From Peronospora farinosa (taxonomy: Eukaryota; Oomycota; Peronosporomycetes; Peronosporales; Peronosporaceae): a stretch of DNA of 64,000 nucleotides. The DNA is taken from assembly GCA_947646735.1 (NCBI GenBank), contig CANTFK010000994.1, positions 868,001-932,000 on the forward strand. Direction: 5' to 3'. How positions within the stretch are numbered: the first letter of the stretch is position 1; every line of letters starts with the position of its first letter. The notes beneath the pieces were generated by a model. The model was not told the DNA's origin. It ran no database searches and saw nothing but the letters and a program-made list of their open reading frames with translations. A program made the translations under genes and the position numbers. Below are positions 51,777 to 62,184 of this stretch, piece after piece.

Positions 51777-52500
51777 TTTTCCTTCCTTGGTATTGAAATA
51801 TCAATGACTTGGTATCAAGGTCCACAGAACTTGTATTTTAGGGTTTCACAGTTCAAATTTATAGCGAAAAAGCCAAAAAATTACCCTAATAATAGCCAAA
51901 ATCACGTTAATTAGAGGCAATATTTTAAATAAGACGTTTGATGCAAAGATGCAGCGGTAAAGGACCGGAAAAACGGGACTAGAGAAAAAGAGCGTCTTAC
52001 CTGTTTAATGCTCGTATTAAGAGCGATCGACTGCAGCTCGGGCGTGAAGGACGCACTGCCAAACACTGCGTCTACCGCTTCCACCTTCAGGCTCTTTTGT
52101 GTTGTTCTTTGAAGAATTCGGAGCGGTTTTTTGACCAATGAAAATCGTGGATTGAAGTGTGCAGTTTATGGACAGTCGTAGTGTTTTTGTTTTGCCATAT
52201 TTCAATACTGAATACTTTGTCATATGTGGTTGACATCAGCTACTTTTGACTTGGTTTTTGTATTAATGTTCATTTGACCTGTGAAACTTAATCTGTGCAA
52301 TAAAAGCAGTGGGAAATGTGTAGAAAAGCGGATGCTGTCCACTTCAAGTTACGTTCTAACGACAGTCAGCAGACTCAGAAAATTTTCAGATTTGATGTGT
52401 ATATAGTAGGCTGAACTTTATCAAATGTAGCCATCTACATTTTAACCAATCACGTTGAATCCAAAACGTTTATCCCAATCAATACAGGATAAACGTCGTC
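51777..52500. other. Divergent intergenic region, 724 bp
   Basis: It lies between the starts of ATG2 (minus) and PAAF1 (plus). On the minus strand 52132-52001 is open and ends at a textbook donor (CAG then GTAAGA), reading SLKVEAVDAVFGSASFTPEL. It could be a non-AUG-started or leader exon spliced into the ATG2 5' region, but no credible ATG or matching acceptor was found. Otherwise AT-rich promoter DNA. Confidence 0.4.
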
Positions 52501-54086
52501 ATGGAGACGTCGTCATTGGATGCGCAGATGTACATGCAGATCGAACCAGACTGGGAAAAAGCTGAAGAATCTTGCTGGTTAGATGTTTATGAACGTACTG
52601 TCCAAATTTCCACTCCAGAAGCTCAAGAACGTGCTCAGAACGAGCGTATAATTGCTGAAGTGCACACGACTCCAAGCCATCAGTATCAATTGCCTCTATC
52701 GACGTCTATACAAGCCCCTGTAGAGCCGTCTTTGGTGCAAATAATGGACAAAAGAGACTTGAGGATTGATATTCAAGTGGATTTAAAGTCGTCCAAGTCA
52801 CCTACGAAGCAGCTGCGCACAGTGTTCCAAGCTCCTAAAGAAACGGTAGATGTGTCCGTTCTTGGCTGCTCGGAGGCTGTTGTGACGCCACTATCACCGC
52901 TATTGCAATTGTACTCCATCGATGTGTGTAAGGATGAGAGATTCGTGGTGCTTGGAGGCTCAAATGGTGTATGTATGCTCTGGGACAGCCAGAACAAGAC
53001 GCAGATGCTGCCATTGCTAGGCCATGTGGCGGATGTCACCTGTGTTCGCTTCTTTCCTAGCTCACAGGTTGTGCTTACGGGCTCGCTAGATTTTACATTG
53101 AGGATTTTTAGTGTCTATGGACGTTGTGCTGCAGTGATGAAGGGACATCGAGGTGGAGTCGAGGACGTTTCGATCGTTGGAAGAGGGAGGAATGTGCTTT
53201 GTAAGATATTGTTTTGGTTGTTTTCTTACTTTGTGGCCAGAAGGTATGACCATGTGTCTTGTTGAAATCTATTGTAGCATGTGGAACCGATGGACTTATT
53301 CAGCTATGGAATTGCGGGACGCAAGATGTTGTTGCCAAGTGGTCTAACGATGATCATAGTCCAGTGCATTGTTTGTCGGTTATGGACGACACTGCGCAGC
53401 TCCTAGTGGAAGGCAACTACTCACCGTGTCTCAATGAGAACGAGGTTGAGACGGATGGAAAGGTGTTTTTTGCTGGGCTTGACAACGGAGAAACGCTGGG
53501 TGTGGACGTCCGTGCCCGCGAAGCTGTACGTTTTGTATGAAGCGAGGATGTTGGTAGGCGAAAGACTGATCAGTTATTGTCCTTGGTCAGGTGCTTAACG
53601 TTGATGGAATTGCCGGCTCTATTATCTCATGCGCTGCTAGCACCTCAACTGCTTCATTGCCGATGCTATTCACTGGAAGTGAGGACGGTGTTCTGACTGC
53701 ATGGGATTTACGTCGTACAAGGTACGTTTACTATGCTAAAGTCGGGGTGGTATACAATTTCCGAGCAGTTTCTGACCACCTCGTTGGCAACATACAGTGC
53801 ACCGTTGCACGCTTTATCTCGAAGCTCATCGCCAATCCATAGCATTTCAGTCTCGGGCTCACTTGCAAATGACCCAGTTTCTGCGAGTAGTGTGTGGACC
53901 GCTCATGGCGATGGTGTATGCTGCAACTGGAGCAACCTTGGCAATAAACCCTACGTTTCCAATGAGCTAACCGGCCCGCATTATGATGCAGTACGCGGTA
54001 TCGCACTTGCAAGCCAAACTGGTCGTGTTTTTAGCGCCTGCCGCGATGGGCGTTTGCGTGTGTATGTTCCACCTGTTGTCGCGTGA
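52501..54086 (+). CDS. PAAF1: Proteasomal ATPase-associated factor 1-like WD40 protein (PAAF1/Rpn14)
   Basis: 455 residues from four exons, 52501-53200, 53278-53525, 53591-53721 and 53798-54086; introns 77, 65 and 76 nt; all joins keep phase. The N-terminal segment begins with IEPDWEKAEESCWLDVY. A WD40 propeller follows, with blades such as LGGSNGVCMLWDSQNK, HVADVTCVRFFPSSQVVLTG, GHRGGVEDVSIVGRGRNVL and CGTDGLIQLWNCG, ending VFSACRDGRLRVYV. The GHRGGVEDVSIVGRGRNV blade is diagnostic for PAAF1. The protein is a chaperone for assembly of the 19S base ATPase ring. It is the third proteasome-related gene of this window. Confidence 0.9.
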
Positions 54087-54156
54087 ATGGGTCAGCAGTA
54101 GTTTGCTGTACGGAGCCTAAATGGACCAACAGTAGTAAGCTGTAAACGGAGCCCAA
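54087..54156 (+). repeat. Imperfect tandem duplication, ~34-bp unit, directly after the PAAF1 stop
   Basis: ATGGGTCAGCAGTAGTTTGC... (54087) and ATGGACCAACAGTAGTAAGC... (54121) share CAGTAGT..GCTGTA..CGGAGCC.AAAT. The duplication lies in the 308-bp gap between convergent PAAF1 and the transporter at 54395. The rest of the gap is plain 3' flank. Confidence 0.7.
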
Positions 54157-54394
54157 ATCCCTTTGTTCAACTTCTATGATTTACTTAGTTCACGAACAAT
54201 GCAGCTGAAGTGTTACAGCACTCTTTACTTTCTCGTCGCATGAGCTCTGCGCCAGACACCCGAGTTCAGCTTTCTATTGTTGCTGCGATACCTCTCTTGT
54301 TCTTCATGTAAATATTTTCCAGTGACTGGAGACCTATACGTCCGAACTAGAGGTTGGAACGGTTCGATATCCCTGCACTTTGCCATTTCTACAG

Positions 54395-55561
54395 TCACCT
54401 CTGCTTCGAGTGGGTAAAGGTGTAAAAAAGCACACCGCACGTGGCAACAACGAGGCCAAAGACATTGATCGCGATGAGCTCGTCACCAAAAATGAAGACT
54501 GCGAGCAGCACTTGGGTGACGTCCTTAAAGCTACCAGCGATGCCTAACGACAACGCCGACGTTTTCTTGACCAGCGAAATCTCGATGAAAATTAGCACGA
54601 AAGCCAGACAGCCACTAATGAAGATGAAAAACAGCGACATCATGAGCAGCTGCAAGTCCAACAGAAAGCGTGACGACGTGTAATCACTCGCTTCTGTGAA
54701 CAGCGCGATTGGGAGCAGACCAAGTGCACTCGCCGGTGACACGTAATACACCACGGCAAGTACTTTGTTCCTCGGGGCTCCATAATTGTCTTCCATTGAT
54801 TGCAACAGCGACTGGGTCAGAACCCATCGCAATGTCCCAATAACTGACGCTGCTAGCACTAACACAAAGCCATGGAGAACAAAATGAGCGGAGCCATAAC
54901 TGGCTAGTCCAATGCCACTCGAAATCAGCACAATGACTGCAACCAACGGCCACGACGGACGTTGATGTCCGAGAGAAATGGAAAAGAGCAAGTTCCAGAC
55001 ATTTCCTCCCGACTTGACGATCGTATAAAACGTTACTGTAATGTAGAACAGCGACATATTGGACAGCATAATGTCCAGAGCTGTGCAGACACCAATGGGA
55101 ACTGCAAGTTTCCAATCGATACTTGTAGGTAATTCTATCATAGCTCCATTACCATGGCATCTATCACTGGAACAGCGATTAAAAACTCGGGATAAGAGAC
55201 ACCTGACAAACATATTGATACCTGTCATACTTGTAGCAAAAGGGTACCCACTACCAGCCCAGACACGTAGAAACCACTTATTAAATAGCGTCATCCCAAT
55301 ACTTACAGCGTACCACAGTACGACAAAAACACTGACGTCTAAAGCATGTAAAACTGCTACGAATGGTATTGAAATATTTAAAATACCAGGCAGGAATTGC
55401 ATCCGTTTACGTCGACGTCGAGTCTTGGCCACGTAGAAATGTAATAGTCGTAATACCAGTACTAGAGACAACATAAAGGAACAAGTGACTACTAATGCTG
55501 CTGTTTTTTTCATCAGTATCAATTGATACCCGAGCTTCCAAAGTCGGAAGTGGTGGTCCAT
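54395..55561 (-). CDS. SLC35-type drug/metabolite transporter (triose-phosphate/nucleotide-sugar family)
   Basis: 388 residues from ATG 55561; a GTG two codons upstream is not the start. Ten hydrophobic spans are visible. Family markers are MTLFNKWFLRVWAGSGYPF (N-K-W in TM2), NMSLFYITVTFYTIVKSGG with the conserved Lys, LGHQRPSWPLVAVIVLISSGIGLASYG, GTLRWVLTQSLLQ and LGIAGSFKDVTQVLLAVFIFGDE. The set is closest to the SLC35C2/KT-GT subfamily of Golgi or ER sugar-phosphate/nucleotide-sugar carriers. Substrate unknown. An additional N-terminal hydrophobic segment (ALVVTCSFMLSLVLVLRLL) precedes the core. Confidence 0.88.
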   Translation of the reverse strand: MDHHFRLWKLGYQLILMKKTAALVVTCSFMLSLVLVLRLLHFYVAKTRRRRKRMQFLPGILNISIPFVAVLHALDVSVFVVLWYAVSIGMTLFNKWFLRVWAGSGYPFATSMTGINMFVRCLLSRVFNRCSSDRCHGNGAMIELPTSIDWKLAVPIGVCTALDIMLSNMSLFYITVTFYTIVKSGGNVWNLLFSISLGHQRPSWPLVAVIVLISSGIGLASYGSAHFVLHGFVLVLAASVIGTLRWVLTQSLLQSMEDNYGAPRNKVLAVVYYVSPASALGLLPIALFTEASDYTSSRFLLDLQLLMMSLFFIFISGCLAFVLIFIEISLVKKTSALSLGIAGSFKDVTQVLLAVFIFGDELIAINVFGLVVATCGVLFYTFTHSKQR

Positions 55562-55699
55562 GATCACTATTATCTGTCATTGGCAATGTAGGAAAAATAA
55601 TATTTTTTTTTAATAATCTGTAAAATAAAATTTATTTTTTCTAGTAAAAAGTATGTTTTCATAGCCTCTCATCTGACATATTGAAATGGTGATGGATGA

Positions 55700-57020
55700 C
55701 AGGTTTTGGACGTAATCTTCACCTGCCAGCAACAATGGCTCGCCCCGACCACAGACCCTTCACATTTTGTGGACGGGACTAGCGGAATACGTCATGCGGG
55801 TATTAATCTCTCGGGGTCCACCCGGTCCCCATTTCGACGCGAAACTCCGACGGTGGGCAATAGCCCTCCTGTTATCATCCCTGGACTTACCCATCGAGAC
55901 AGCATTGTACTCGACACCGCCATTAACAGGCACCACAGAGTTTGGGTAGTTATCGCTGTAGGATTCTCGGCGACGGCATAATCGTAGGCCACTTAACGGA
56001 GATCAAACATGGCCAAAACCAGCCCCGTCACTCTGCACCAAGCTGGTGATGGGATACACTGGTTTTGCCATGGATTACTGCCGGAGCTCACTGATGACTC
56101 GTAATCTGATCGACAGGCAACTGATCTCGCTATTCGACGAGGGGGTCTCGTATTCGAGGCGCACCCGCAGCTTCATCGGTTTCCTTGGTCTGTTCCGGAC
56201 ACAACGTCGAACCACTTCATCACAAAGGTCTTAGGCAAGCAAGCTTTTCGGGTCCACAAAAAAGTTCTCGCCCGTCAACTTTTGGTTCTCGTTGATTGCC
56301 CTTTACAATCGGCAACGACGGATGAATGGCAAAGCGCAGCGCTCCGGCAAACGTCGACGCAAGTGTAATGGTCTCACTCCATATCAAGTCTGGACAGGGT
56401 ACCGGGTGGCGACAAGACAAGACAATTAAATCTGTATTACGCCGAGAGAATCGAACACAATAGTTGCAGAAAGACGCCGGATTGCAGCGGCAGGAAGGAG
56501 ACCATTGTCCATCTGTTTTGGGAATGTGATTGCGCTGCAGCGCTTTGGAAATAACTCATTGGTCACTGGACCGGGCAAATCGTCACCCGACAATTGACCC
56601 AAAACTTTCGGAAGGCCTGTACCAGTCGACGAGTTGACAGCATACCCGAGTGCCGCACGAAAATCATAGCGGACTGATTTCAGGAAGACGCCAACGAAGC
56701 CGAACGCGTCTGGACACAATTTTTTTGGCATGTCCTCGCAACGATATGCCAAACACGAATTTGGATAGACAGGAATGCAGCCGTCTTCAAGGCTGTCACA
56801 CTCCACATTCCCAGCAGCATCGCCAGATTTTGGGCCTCGTGCCTTTGTCAGCTCCGAGCAATCGCAAAGAGAGAGCATCGAAAAATTGCATTAGCCACAC
56901 GTGGTGCCTTGCTTTATGCTTGCATTGAATTACGTGAGCGCGACCCTAGAGGGCCATCCGGCGCTGATATCCTGGCTCAGGACTTTCCAGAGATCTTGCA
57001 CATAGTTAACACCGTGTAAA
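55700..57020 (+). mobile_element. Decayed non-LTR retrotransposon (LINE) 3' part
   Basis: Plus-strand reading across several frames and stops shows the C-terminal end of a LINE reverse-transcriptase ORF. At about 56450-56560 lies the zinc-binding segment, NSCRKTPDCSGRKETIVHLF followed by WECDCAAALW (zf-RVT layout C-C-H-C). At 56700-56800 comes ERVWTQFFWHVLATICQTRI followed by WIDRNAAVF, the conserved tail of such elements. Stops and frame changes make it inactive. The upstream limit (55700-56000) is less certain; that part reads PIETALYSTPPLTGTTEFG in a separate frame without a clear match. Confidence 0.6.
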
Positions 57021-57505
57021 TAGACAATCTGAACCTCCCTCTCGCTTTCGTTGTAATCACATACGAGACGACAAATGGTGGTTGACTGGACAATATTTTA
57101 GTCGCGTGTACCTTCATGTGCTGGTTTAACTTGTGCAGACCAATGAATGATGCTTGACAATAGAATTCCGTGCACATACATCGCGTGTTCATGGCCGCTT
57201 TGTTCACTTGCAAATTAAAGCACCTGATGGCAGCCGCAATCCGTGCGCATCTGTGGGATGAACGTCGCGATGCGGTTGTTGGCAGAGGAAGCCTCGCCGC
57301 TTGCATCGCTTCGACGTGCGTCGCTGCATACGACGCAAGTCTTCGCAGCACTATCCATCGCTCCTGATACATTTGACACCAGTTGTGCTTGTAGCTGTCA
57401 CCGTGGCGGCATTCTATACTGGCGAAGCAGGTACAACGCTTTGCTTCTTACCGATGGAAGACCCGATTCGTAAATACAGATAGCGATACAGTGACGCGCT
57501 GTGGC

Positions 57506-59580
57506 TTAGCTCTGCAAAACTCGACCCATCAGGGTCATTCGGCAAAGTCGCGTTCCACTCATAATGGAGCAAACTCGCTCCATTACATCCGGCAGCAGCA
57601 GCACATCGAACGAACGCTCCAGCTGCTCGGGATTGATTTTAGTCGTCAACAAACTTTCTGTCCGCCGACGCTTTCGTCCTCGAATGATATATTCAATTTC
57701 ATCATTCAGGTCTTCATCATTCAGGTCTGCGAGCGGTAAAGATATTGAGTACGCGTTCACCAAAGTTTTCATCTGCGAAAACCGCAAAAATGATGGCAAT
57801 TTGAAAAAGATAAACGCCTCCCACGCTTGTCACGTTGTTGCCACGTTGTCGCTCGCTTCTGAAACTCTTGCTCGGTATCCGTATCATTTTCTTGAGCCTC
57901 AGACACAATGGATTGTACATCTTTGTCTGACAGGAAGACCCAATATTTCCAAACCCGAGCCATCCAATGCACAGGGGCAGCGACTTGAAAGTCCTCGTAA
58001 ACGATTTCACTGCCAAGCTGCATCTGAAACTGCTTCAGGAGCACTTATATTGCCGCTGCATCGGAGCTGATCTCTCGACGTAAGCTGTCGACACTTTCCA
58101 TTCGAAGCAACGTCACATATACGATATACACTACATGCTGTAAGACCCAATGCTTCCTGTAATGTACCAAGAAGCGTCTGCTTGACCATCTCATCAGCTC
58201 GCCAACTTGTAAACGAAAAATTTGCATCCCAATAAAACCTATTCCAGTAGTTGGTCGTCAAGGTGCGAGTCCACCGACTTTTTGTCAACTTTCGCATTTT
58301 TGCAACAGAGTAGCATTCTATCACTTGCAACTCTTACCAAACTTGCCACATCACGTCCGTCACCGCTCTCTGCGTCTCCTTGTCACCTCAATCCAACTCT
58401 TCCACAAGTCTCCAGATGCTTCGTATCAGTGCAAAATCACAACTCACTCGATGGATTGTTCGTTATAAGCGCCGATGTTACATCACCACTTGTTATACGT
58501 CGTCCGGAATGGAATTCCAATCAGTGCTGCAAACGGCAGCAGGGATGGCCACACTGGAAGGCACGTCATGGCATGAAATCTGGGTTTGAGCTGCAGCGGA
58601 CGCCATCTACAGGCGTCAGGAGCTAGTCCAAGTCTCTGGGCACATAATGACAGCAACGCATCAAGCAGTACGTGCATAATGAGCCAATATATTCGTCGGC
58701 TCTGCTGCCGACAAATATGTTGTATTGTTATTGTGGTCCTGGATGCCATTGTCACTGTCTTGTCTTGTAAGTCGCACCAGTTGTTGGCTAGCAGCGCCGA
58801 GAAGCCGTTCTGTTGTACAATATGACTCAACCACGGAGCTTCTGGATAACGGAAAGCGTGTCGCACGAGCGATGATGGTGGAGCAACAATGCTATTGTTA
58901 TTTGTAGTAAAAGGTATCGGCAGGAACGAGTCCACAAAGTGGCCGAGCTCGGGCAATACTCGGCGATTGTCAGAAAGTGAACACTGTAGCATCTCAGTAG
59001 GCGTCACCTGTTGTGTATACATACGACGTGCTAAAATACTCACGCAATCGTTTGGCTGCTGCAACAGAGAGAGCACTTCTCGCAGCTCTCGACGCTGCAT
59101 GGTCGGTGGATACTACAACAATAAATTTATGATCATGAACTAAGTCTTGCAGGGTCTAGGATGAGCCTTTCCAGCGTTGTAACAGCGGTACCACTAACCA
59201 GCTCTGTATTCTCGTTTTCTACCCTTGTCTTTGCCCATCGAGCAGTATACTATCCTACTGCAATTCAAATAGACGGTCTCTCCAGTATCTCGATGGAGTT
59301 ATCCTGTCGTTTCGGCTGTCCCATATGGCTGTCTCTTCCAAAGCATTCAAGCACTTGGAAAAGGCTTTCTACAAACATGGCCATCTTTTTTTGCTGCCAT
59401 CGTTGCGTTTCGAAAAGCAACATTTTTACTGACGATCCCGCGTTTGTACTCTTCATTGCTTGCTTTACACGTTGCATTGCCTCAATATTAACGACGAGCT
59501 CGAGTTGCCTTACGGAGGTGAATACTGATGTGTATGTGGTAGTAAAACGGACAGTGTTCCTGGTTCAATAAACTTTTAGA
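57506..59580 (-). pseudogene. Unidentified multi-exon or decaying gene
   Basis: A chain of protein-like segments on the minus strand in changing frames. 59570-59265: VRQLELVVNIEAMQRVKQAM, then WQQKKMAMFVESLFQVLECF. About 59230-59130: TRVENENTELVSGTAVTTLE. 59100-58483: MQRRELREVLSLLQQPNDCV and YPEAPWLSHIVQQNG. About 58260-58030: SWRADEMVKQTLLGTLQEAL. 58044-57790: GSEIVYEDFQVAAPVHWMAR. 57799-57506: the end, with a basic RGRKRRR patch. Some borders have plausible GT/AG sites (donor GTATAA near 58488, acceptors near 59120 and 59250), but no complete model could be built. I do not recognise the family. It may be a real intron-rich gene or one in decay, next to the LINE remnant and the effector locus. 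Confidence 0.35.
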
Positions 59581-59611
59581 ATCGGCTCAGCTCTGTAATC
59601 TTGTTTATACC

Positions 59612-59617
59612 TCATTC
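59612..59617 (+). promoter_or_regulatory. Possible oomycete initiator element of the RXLR gene
   Basis: TCATTC at 59612-59617 fits the start of the oomycete Inr consensus (TCA-T-T-Py), 119 bp before the ATG at 59736, a common distance for a transcription start. The assignment rests on sequence match only. Confidence 0.3.
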
Positions 59618-59735
59618 ATCAACCGTCTATGTTCATCCAGCAGTGCTGGTAGTTATCCCCTCGTCGTCCATTCGCACTCGTCCCCAGCTCGCAGTGATCT
59701 CGACTCTGCATTTCCAATTATTTGCCTTTGAAACC

Positions 59736-60566
59736 ATGCGTCCTCAACTCGTCCACATTTGTGCGGTTGTTGTTGTCCATCTAGTGGCTGTCGCTTTCCA
59801 TCTAGTGACTGTTGGTGCGCATGACGTGTCACCTAACGCCATCACCAAGTCAGCTTCTGCGCTTCAACTTGGTCAAGGTACTAGGCACTTGAGGACTCAC
59901 AGGTCTACACAAGACGGTGAAGAAGAGAGAGGATATGAAATTGCAGCTGAATTTAGCACGCTCGTGGAAGAATACAAAAATGTAATGGAAATACCGAGCG
60001 ACGCACCACTACACGAGGTGGTTAAGAAAGCGTTGGAGTCGGGATACTTCACTGATCTCTTGAAAAATTTTTACAATAGAGGAATGCAAGTTAACGACGT
60101 TTATACGACAATGGAGATTTACGACAAAGAGGTGAGAGCGGGATTTGAGAAGGCGTACATGGAATACGTCAACGAAATGAACTCCAGAGTTTACCCCACG
60201 CTCCCTGAACACGTTTCAATTCGCTCCAAAGACAAAGGTCCGGCCGAGGTCGTTCACTCCACGGTCGCTGAACCCATTTCAGCTCGCTCCAAAGACAAAG
60301 GCCCCGCCGAGATCGCTGGAGTCCAGCTTACTCCAAAAGAAATGAGCGATCAAGATCAATATGCAGTGTGGCTGCAACACGGGGTCCACCCCACCGATGT
60401 TCTAAAATTACTGAAACTTGGCGAAGCAGGTGAGAATTTTCTTGGAGATTTGCGCATGTTCACGTGGATAAAATACGTAAAAAATTTTAACGACAGGCAC
60501 CCCGAGAATCCGACAACCGTGATTGATGCATTGAAGAAGGGGGGATCAAAGAAGAAACTTTGGTAA
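59736..60566 (+). CDS. RXLR-dEER secreted effector candidate with WY-type module
   Basis: 276 residues from ATG 59736 (an in-frame TTG at 59601 is rejected). Residues 1-28 form a signal peptide rich in Val/Ala/His, probably cleaved after VGA. RHLR at 50-53 and EEER at 62-65 are the RXLR and dEER motifs that define cytoplasmic effectors of Peronosporales. The body shows helical repeats; the Trp motif of a WY domain begins near residue 213 (WLQHGVHPTDVLKLLKL) and ends WIKYVKNFNDRHPEN. A Ser/Lys-rich linker contains two copies of RSKDKGPAE (66-nt period, 60219-60315). Such proteins act inside host plant cells, usually against immunity; the target is unknown. A G6 run at 60539-60544 precedes the stop, and a related ORF follows in another frame, so this may be the front part of a longer broken effector. 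Confidence 0.85.
   Translation: MRPQLVHICAVVVVHLVAVAFHLVTVGAHDVSPNAITKSASALQLGQGTRHLRTHRSTQDGEEERGYEIAAEFSTLVEEYKNVMEIPSDAPLHEVVKKALESGYFTDLLKNFYNRGMQVNDVYTTMEIYDKEVRAGFEKAYMEYVNEMNSRVYPTLPEHVSIRSKDKGPAEVVHSTVAEPISARSKDKGPAEIAGVQLTPKEMSDQDQYAVWLQHGVHPTDVLKLLKLGEAGENFLGDLRMFTWIKYVKNFNDRHPENPTTVIDALKKGGSKKKLW
60209..60316 (+). repeat. In-frame 66-nt tandem duplication inside the effector gene
   Basis: Two copies of a 22-codon unit, each containing CGCTCCAAAGACAAAGG, code for RSKDKGPAE linkers between the helical modules. The copies differ at several positions, mostly codon first or third bases. Confidence 0.85.
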
Positions 60567-60579
60567 ATATGGTGTTTTC

Positions 60580-61068
60580 ATGGGATTTGCGTCGAAAAAG
60601 CATCGTAGGCAAGTGGAAAAGTACATGTATTTTCCTTCCGATAAGAGCAGAAAGGAAACGATAAAATCGCTGCTCAAACGTCAGAAGGAAATTAGAACGA
60701 ATATATTGGATGAGCTGACGAATTCATGGCTAGTTGGAGGCTATGATTTAGAACAAGCCCTCGACGCTTTCGGTCTTTCGCCGACCCTACCACTGACCGG
60801 TTTCGATTTCTCTCGTTTCTTTGAATGGATGAACAAGTTTGCTTCTAGTTGGGTTAAACGAAAAAAGCAGAGGTTTAATAACTTCAAGGTGTTCCCTGTT
60901 TTATGGAGGAGGTATGACTGGGAGGGGCTAGAGCAATTGAAGGACCAGGCAAAAGGCAAGTCATCTAAAAGCTTGGCCAGTATGTTAGCCCAATGGATTG
61001 AAACGAAGAAGGAAGATATCGAAGCTGCATCCACTAGTTCAACACAAAAGCGAAAAAGGGATACGTAG
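60580..61068 (+). pseudogene. Effector-like helical ORF in a shifted frame, probable C-terminal continuation of the RXLR gene
   Basis: A 162-codon frame that starts 13 bp after the RXLR stop. It has no signal peptide and no RXLR. Its first ATG (MGFASKKHRRQ) has no promoter space. The content is Lys/Trp-rich and helical (LLKRQKEIRTNILDELTNSW; FSRFFEWMNKFASSWV), like the later modules of LWY-type effectors, and ends with a Lys/Arg-rich tail. The simplest view is that both ORFs were one coding sequence, split by small indels between about 60538 and 60600. A separate small gene or a spliced second exon cannot be excluded. Confidence 0.5.
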
Positions 61069-61845
61069 GCTCTATCCTAAAGATGCCCTTCGTCTGTGGC
61101 ATTGGTGAATATGCTGTCGCGACATGAATGGCCTCGATCTCACCGACGTGCTGGAAGATCTAGGCAAGTGATTAAAGCTTTGTAAATGGCTTAGCAAAAA
61201 TGTAAGGAGGAGATTGGGTACGTCAGAAATAGGCATTACAATGTATGCAAGCGATAATTGTTCATAATAAAGACTTCATCGTTTGCCATGCATTAGCGTG
61301 TCAGTGTCATTCAATATGTCTCTGTTCAACTTATAAACACATGTTGTACATTTTCTTTATAAGTCGTCATTCTTTACTAGACAGATGGACCAAACATGTT
61401 TCGTGTTTCCACCAAGTTAGCCTTTCACCTCTTGGACGTTGATTTGTACGATGAATATCTATTTAAGTTAGGAGTATACGATTTTGCACGTTCTTTTCAG
61501 CCGTTCTCCCGAGATTACGTGCCCTCGCCTGTTTTCATCATACCAGATTCTCGAAGGCTCAATGTCTGAGACAGAAAAATACAACCGCCGATCTGGATGT
61601 CAGTAGTATTTGCGCAGCGCCAACAACGTCATTCTATAAAAACTAAGACTGTACCGGCTCGAGTAAAACGATAATTTGCGCCCATCTAATGACGCGCGGG
61701 AAAAAGTGCAACGAGGTTACACGACGGTTGGATAATAAGATGTCTCCTGTCGGTAACGAGGTACCGGTTTCCTGTCGCTTACCCTTTATAACTAAATACT
61801 TCGGTATAACGATGTCTTCCCTCTCATGTTTGATATTCTTATAAC
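61069..61845. other. Intergenic region, 777 bp
   Basis: AT-rich stretch between the effector locus and COA5. A short plus-strand open frame at 61245-61442 has no recognisable content. No repeats, tRNA or mobile-element signatures were identified. Confidence 0.5.
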
Positions 61846-62137
61846 ATGGGCAAAGCATGTCGCGATATGGCAGAAGCTCTACGGGATTGTATGTTGCAGC
61901 AAGAGTGCATGGCTGACGGTACAAGGACATTGAAGCAATGTCTCCACGATCGCACGTATTCACACGAGTGCAAGGTATGCAATAAAAAGAGCTACAACAT
62001 GAGAAAGAGAGACTAAATGCACTCGTGATTAGGAGTATCGGGTGGCATATTTTGAGTGCAAACGCGGTCAATTGGACATGCGCCAGAGGATCCGAGGCCC
62101 AAAAGGAGGCATGTCGAAGCCTACGGAAGGAAATTAG
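61846..62137 (+). CDS. COA5: Cytochrome c oxidase assembly factor COA5/PET191
   Basis: A 77-residue protein missed by open-frame searches because it has two short exons: 61846-61974 and 62033-62137, with a 58-nt phase-0 intron (GTATGC donor, ATTAG acceptor). The cysteine pattern is CRDMAEALRDC (a CX9C pair), then QQEC, KQC and HEC, followed by YFECKRGQLDMRQRIRGPKG. That last block is the conserved PET191 signature. COA5 is an intermembrane-space factor needed to build respiratory complex IV. A longer open frame on the opposite strand (61643-62071) is only its antisense shadow. Confidence 0.9.
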
Positions 62138-62184
62138 AGGCTGACGGTGATGAGAAATGCAGTCAATAAACTGAAAACAAACGT

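Noticed and set aside
6221..54086. A functional cluster of proteasome genes
   Set aside because: Rpn12, Rpn7 and PAAF1 are 15-30 kb apart with unrelated genes between; clustering is not supported.
57564..58070. 168-codon plus-strand open frame
   Set aside because: Ser/Arg-rich composition typical of an antisense shadow; the opposite strand looks more protein-like.
61643..62071. 142-codon open frame on the minus strand
   Set aside because: It is antisense to COA5, whose two exons are strongly supported by the PET191 signature.
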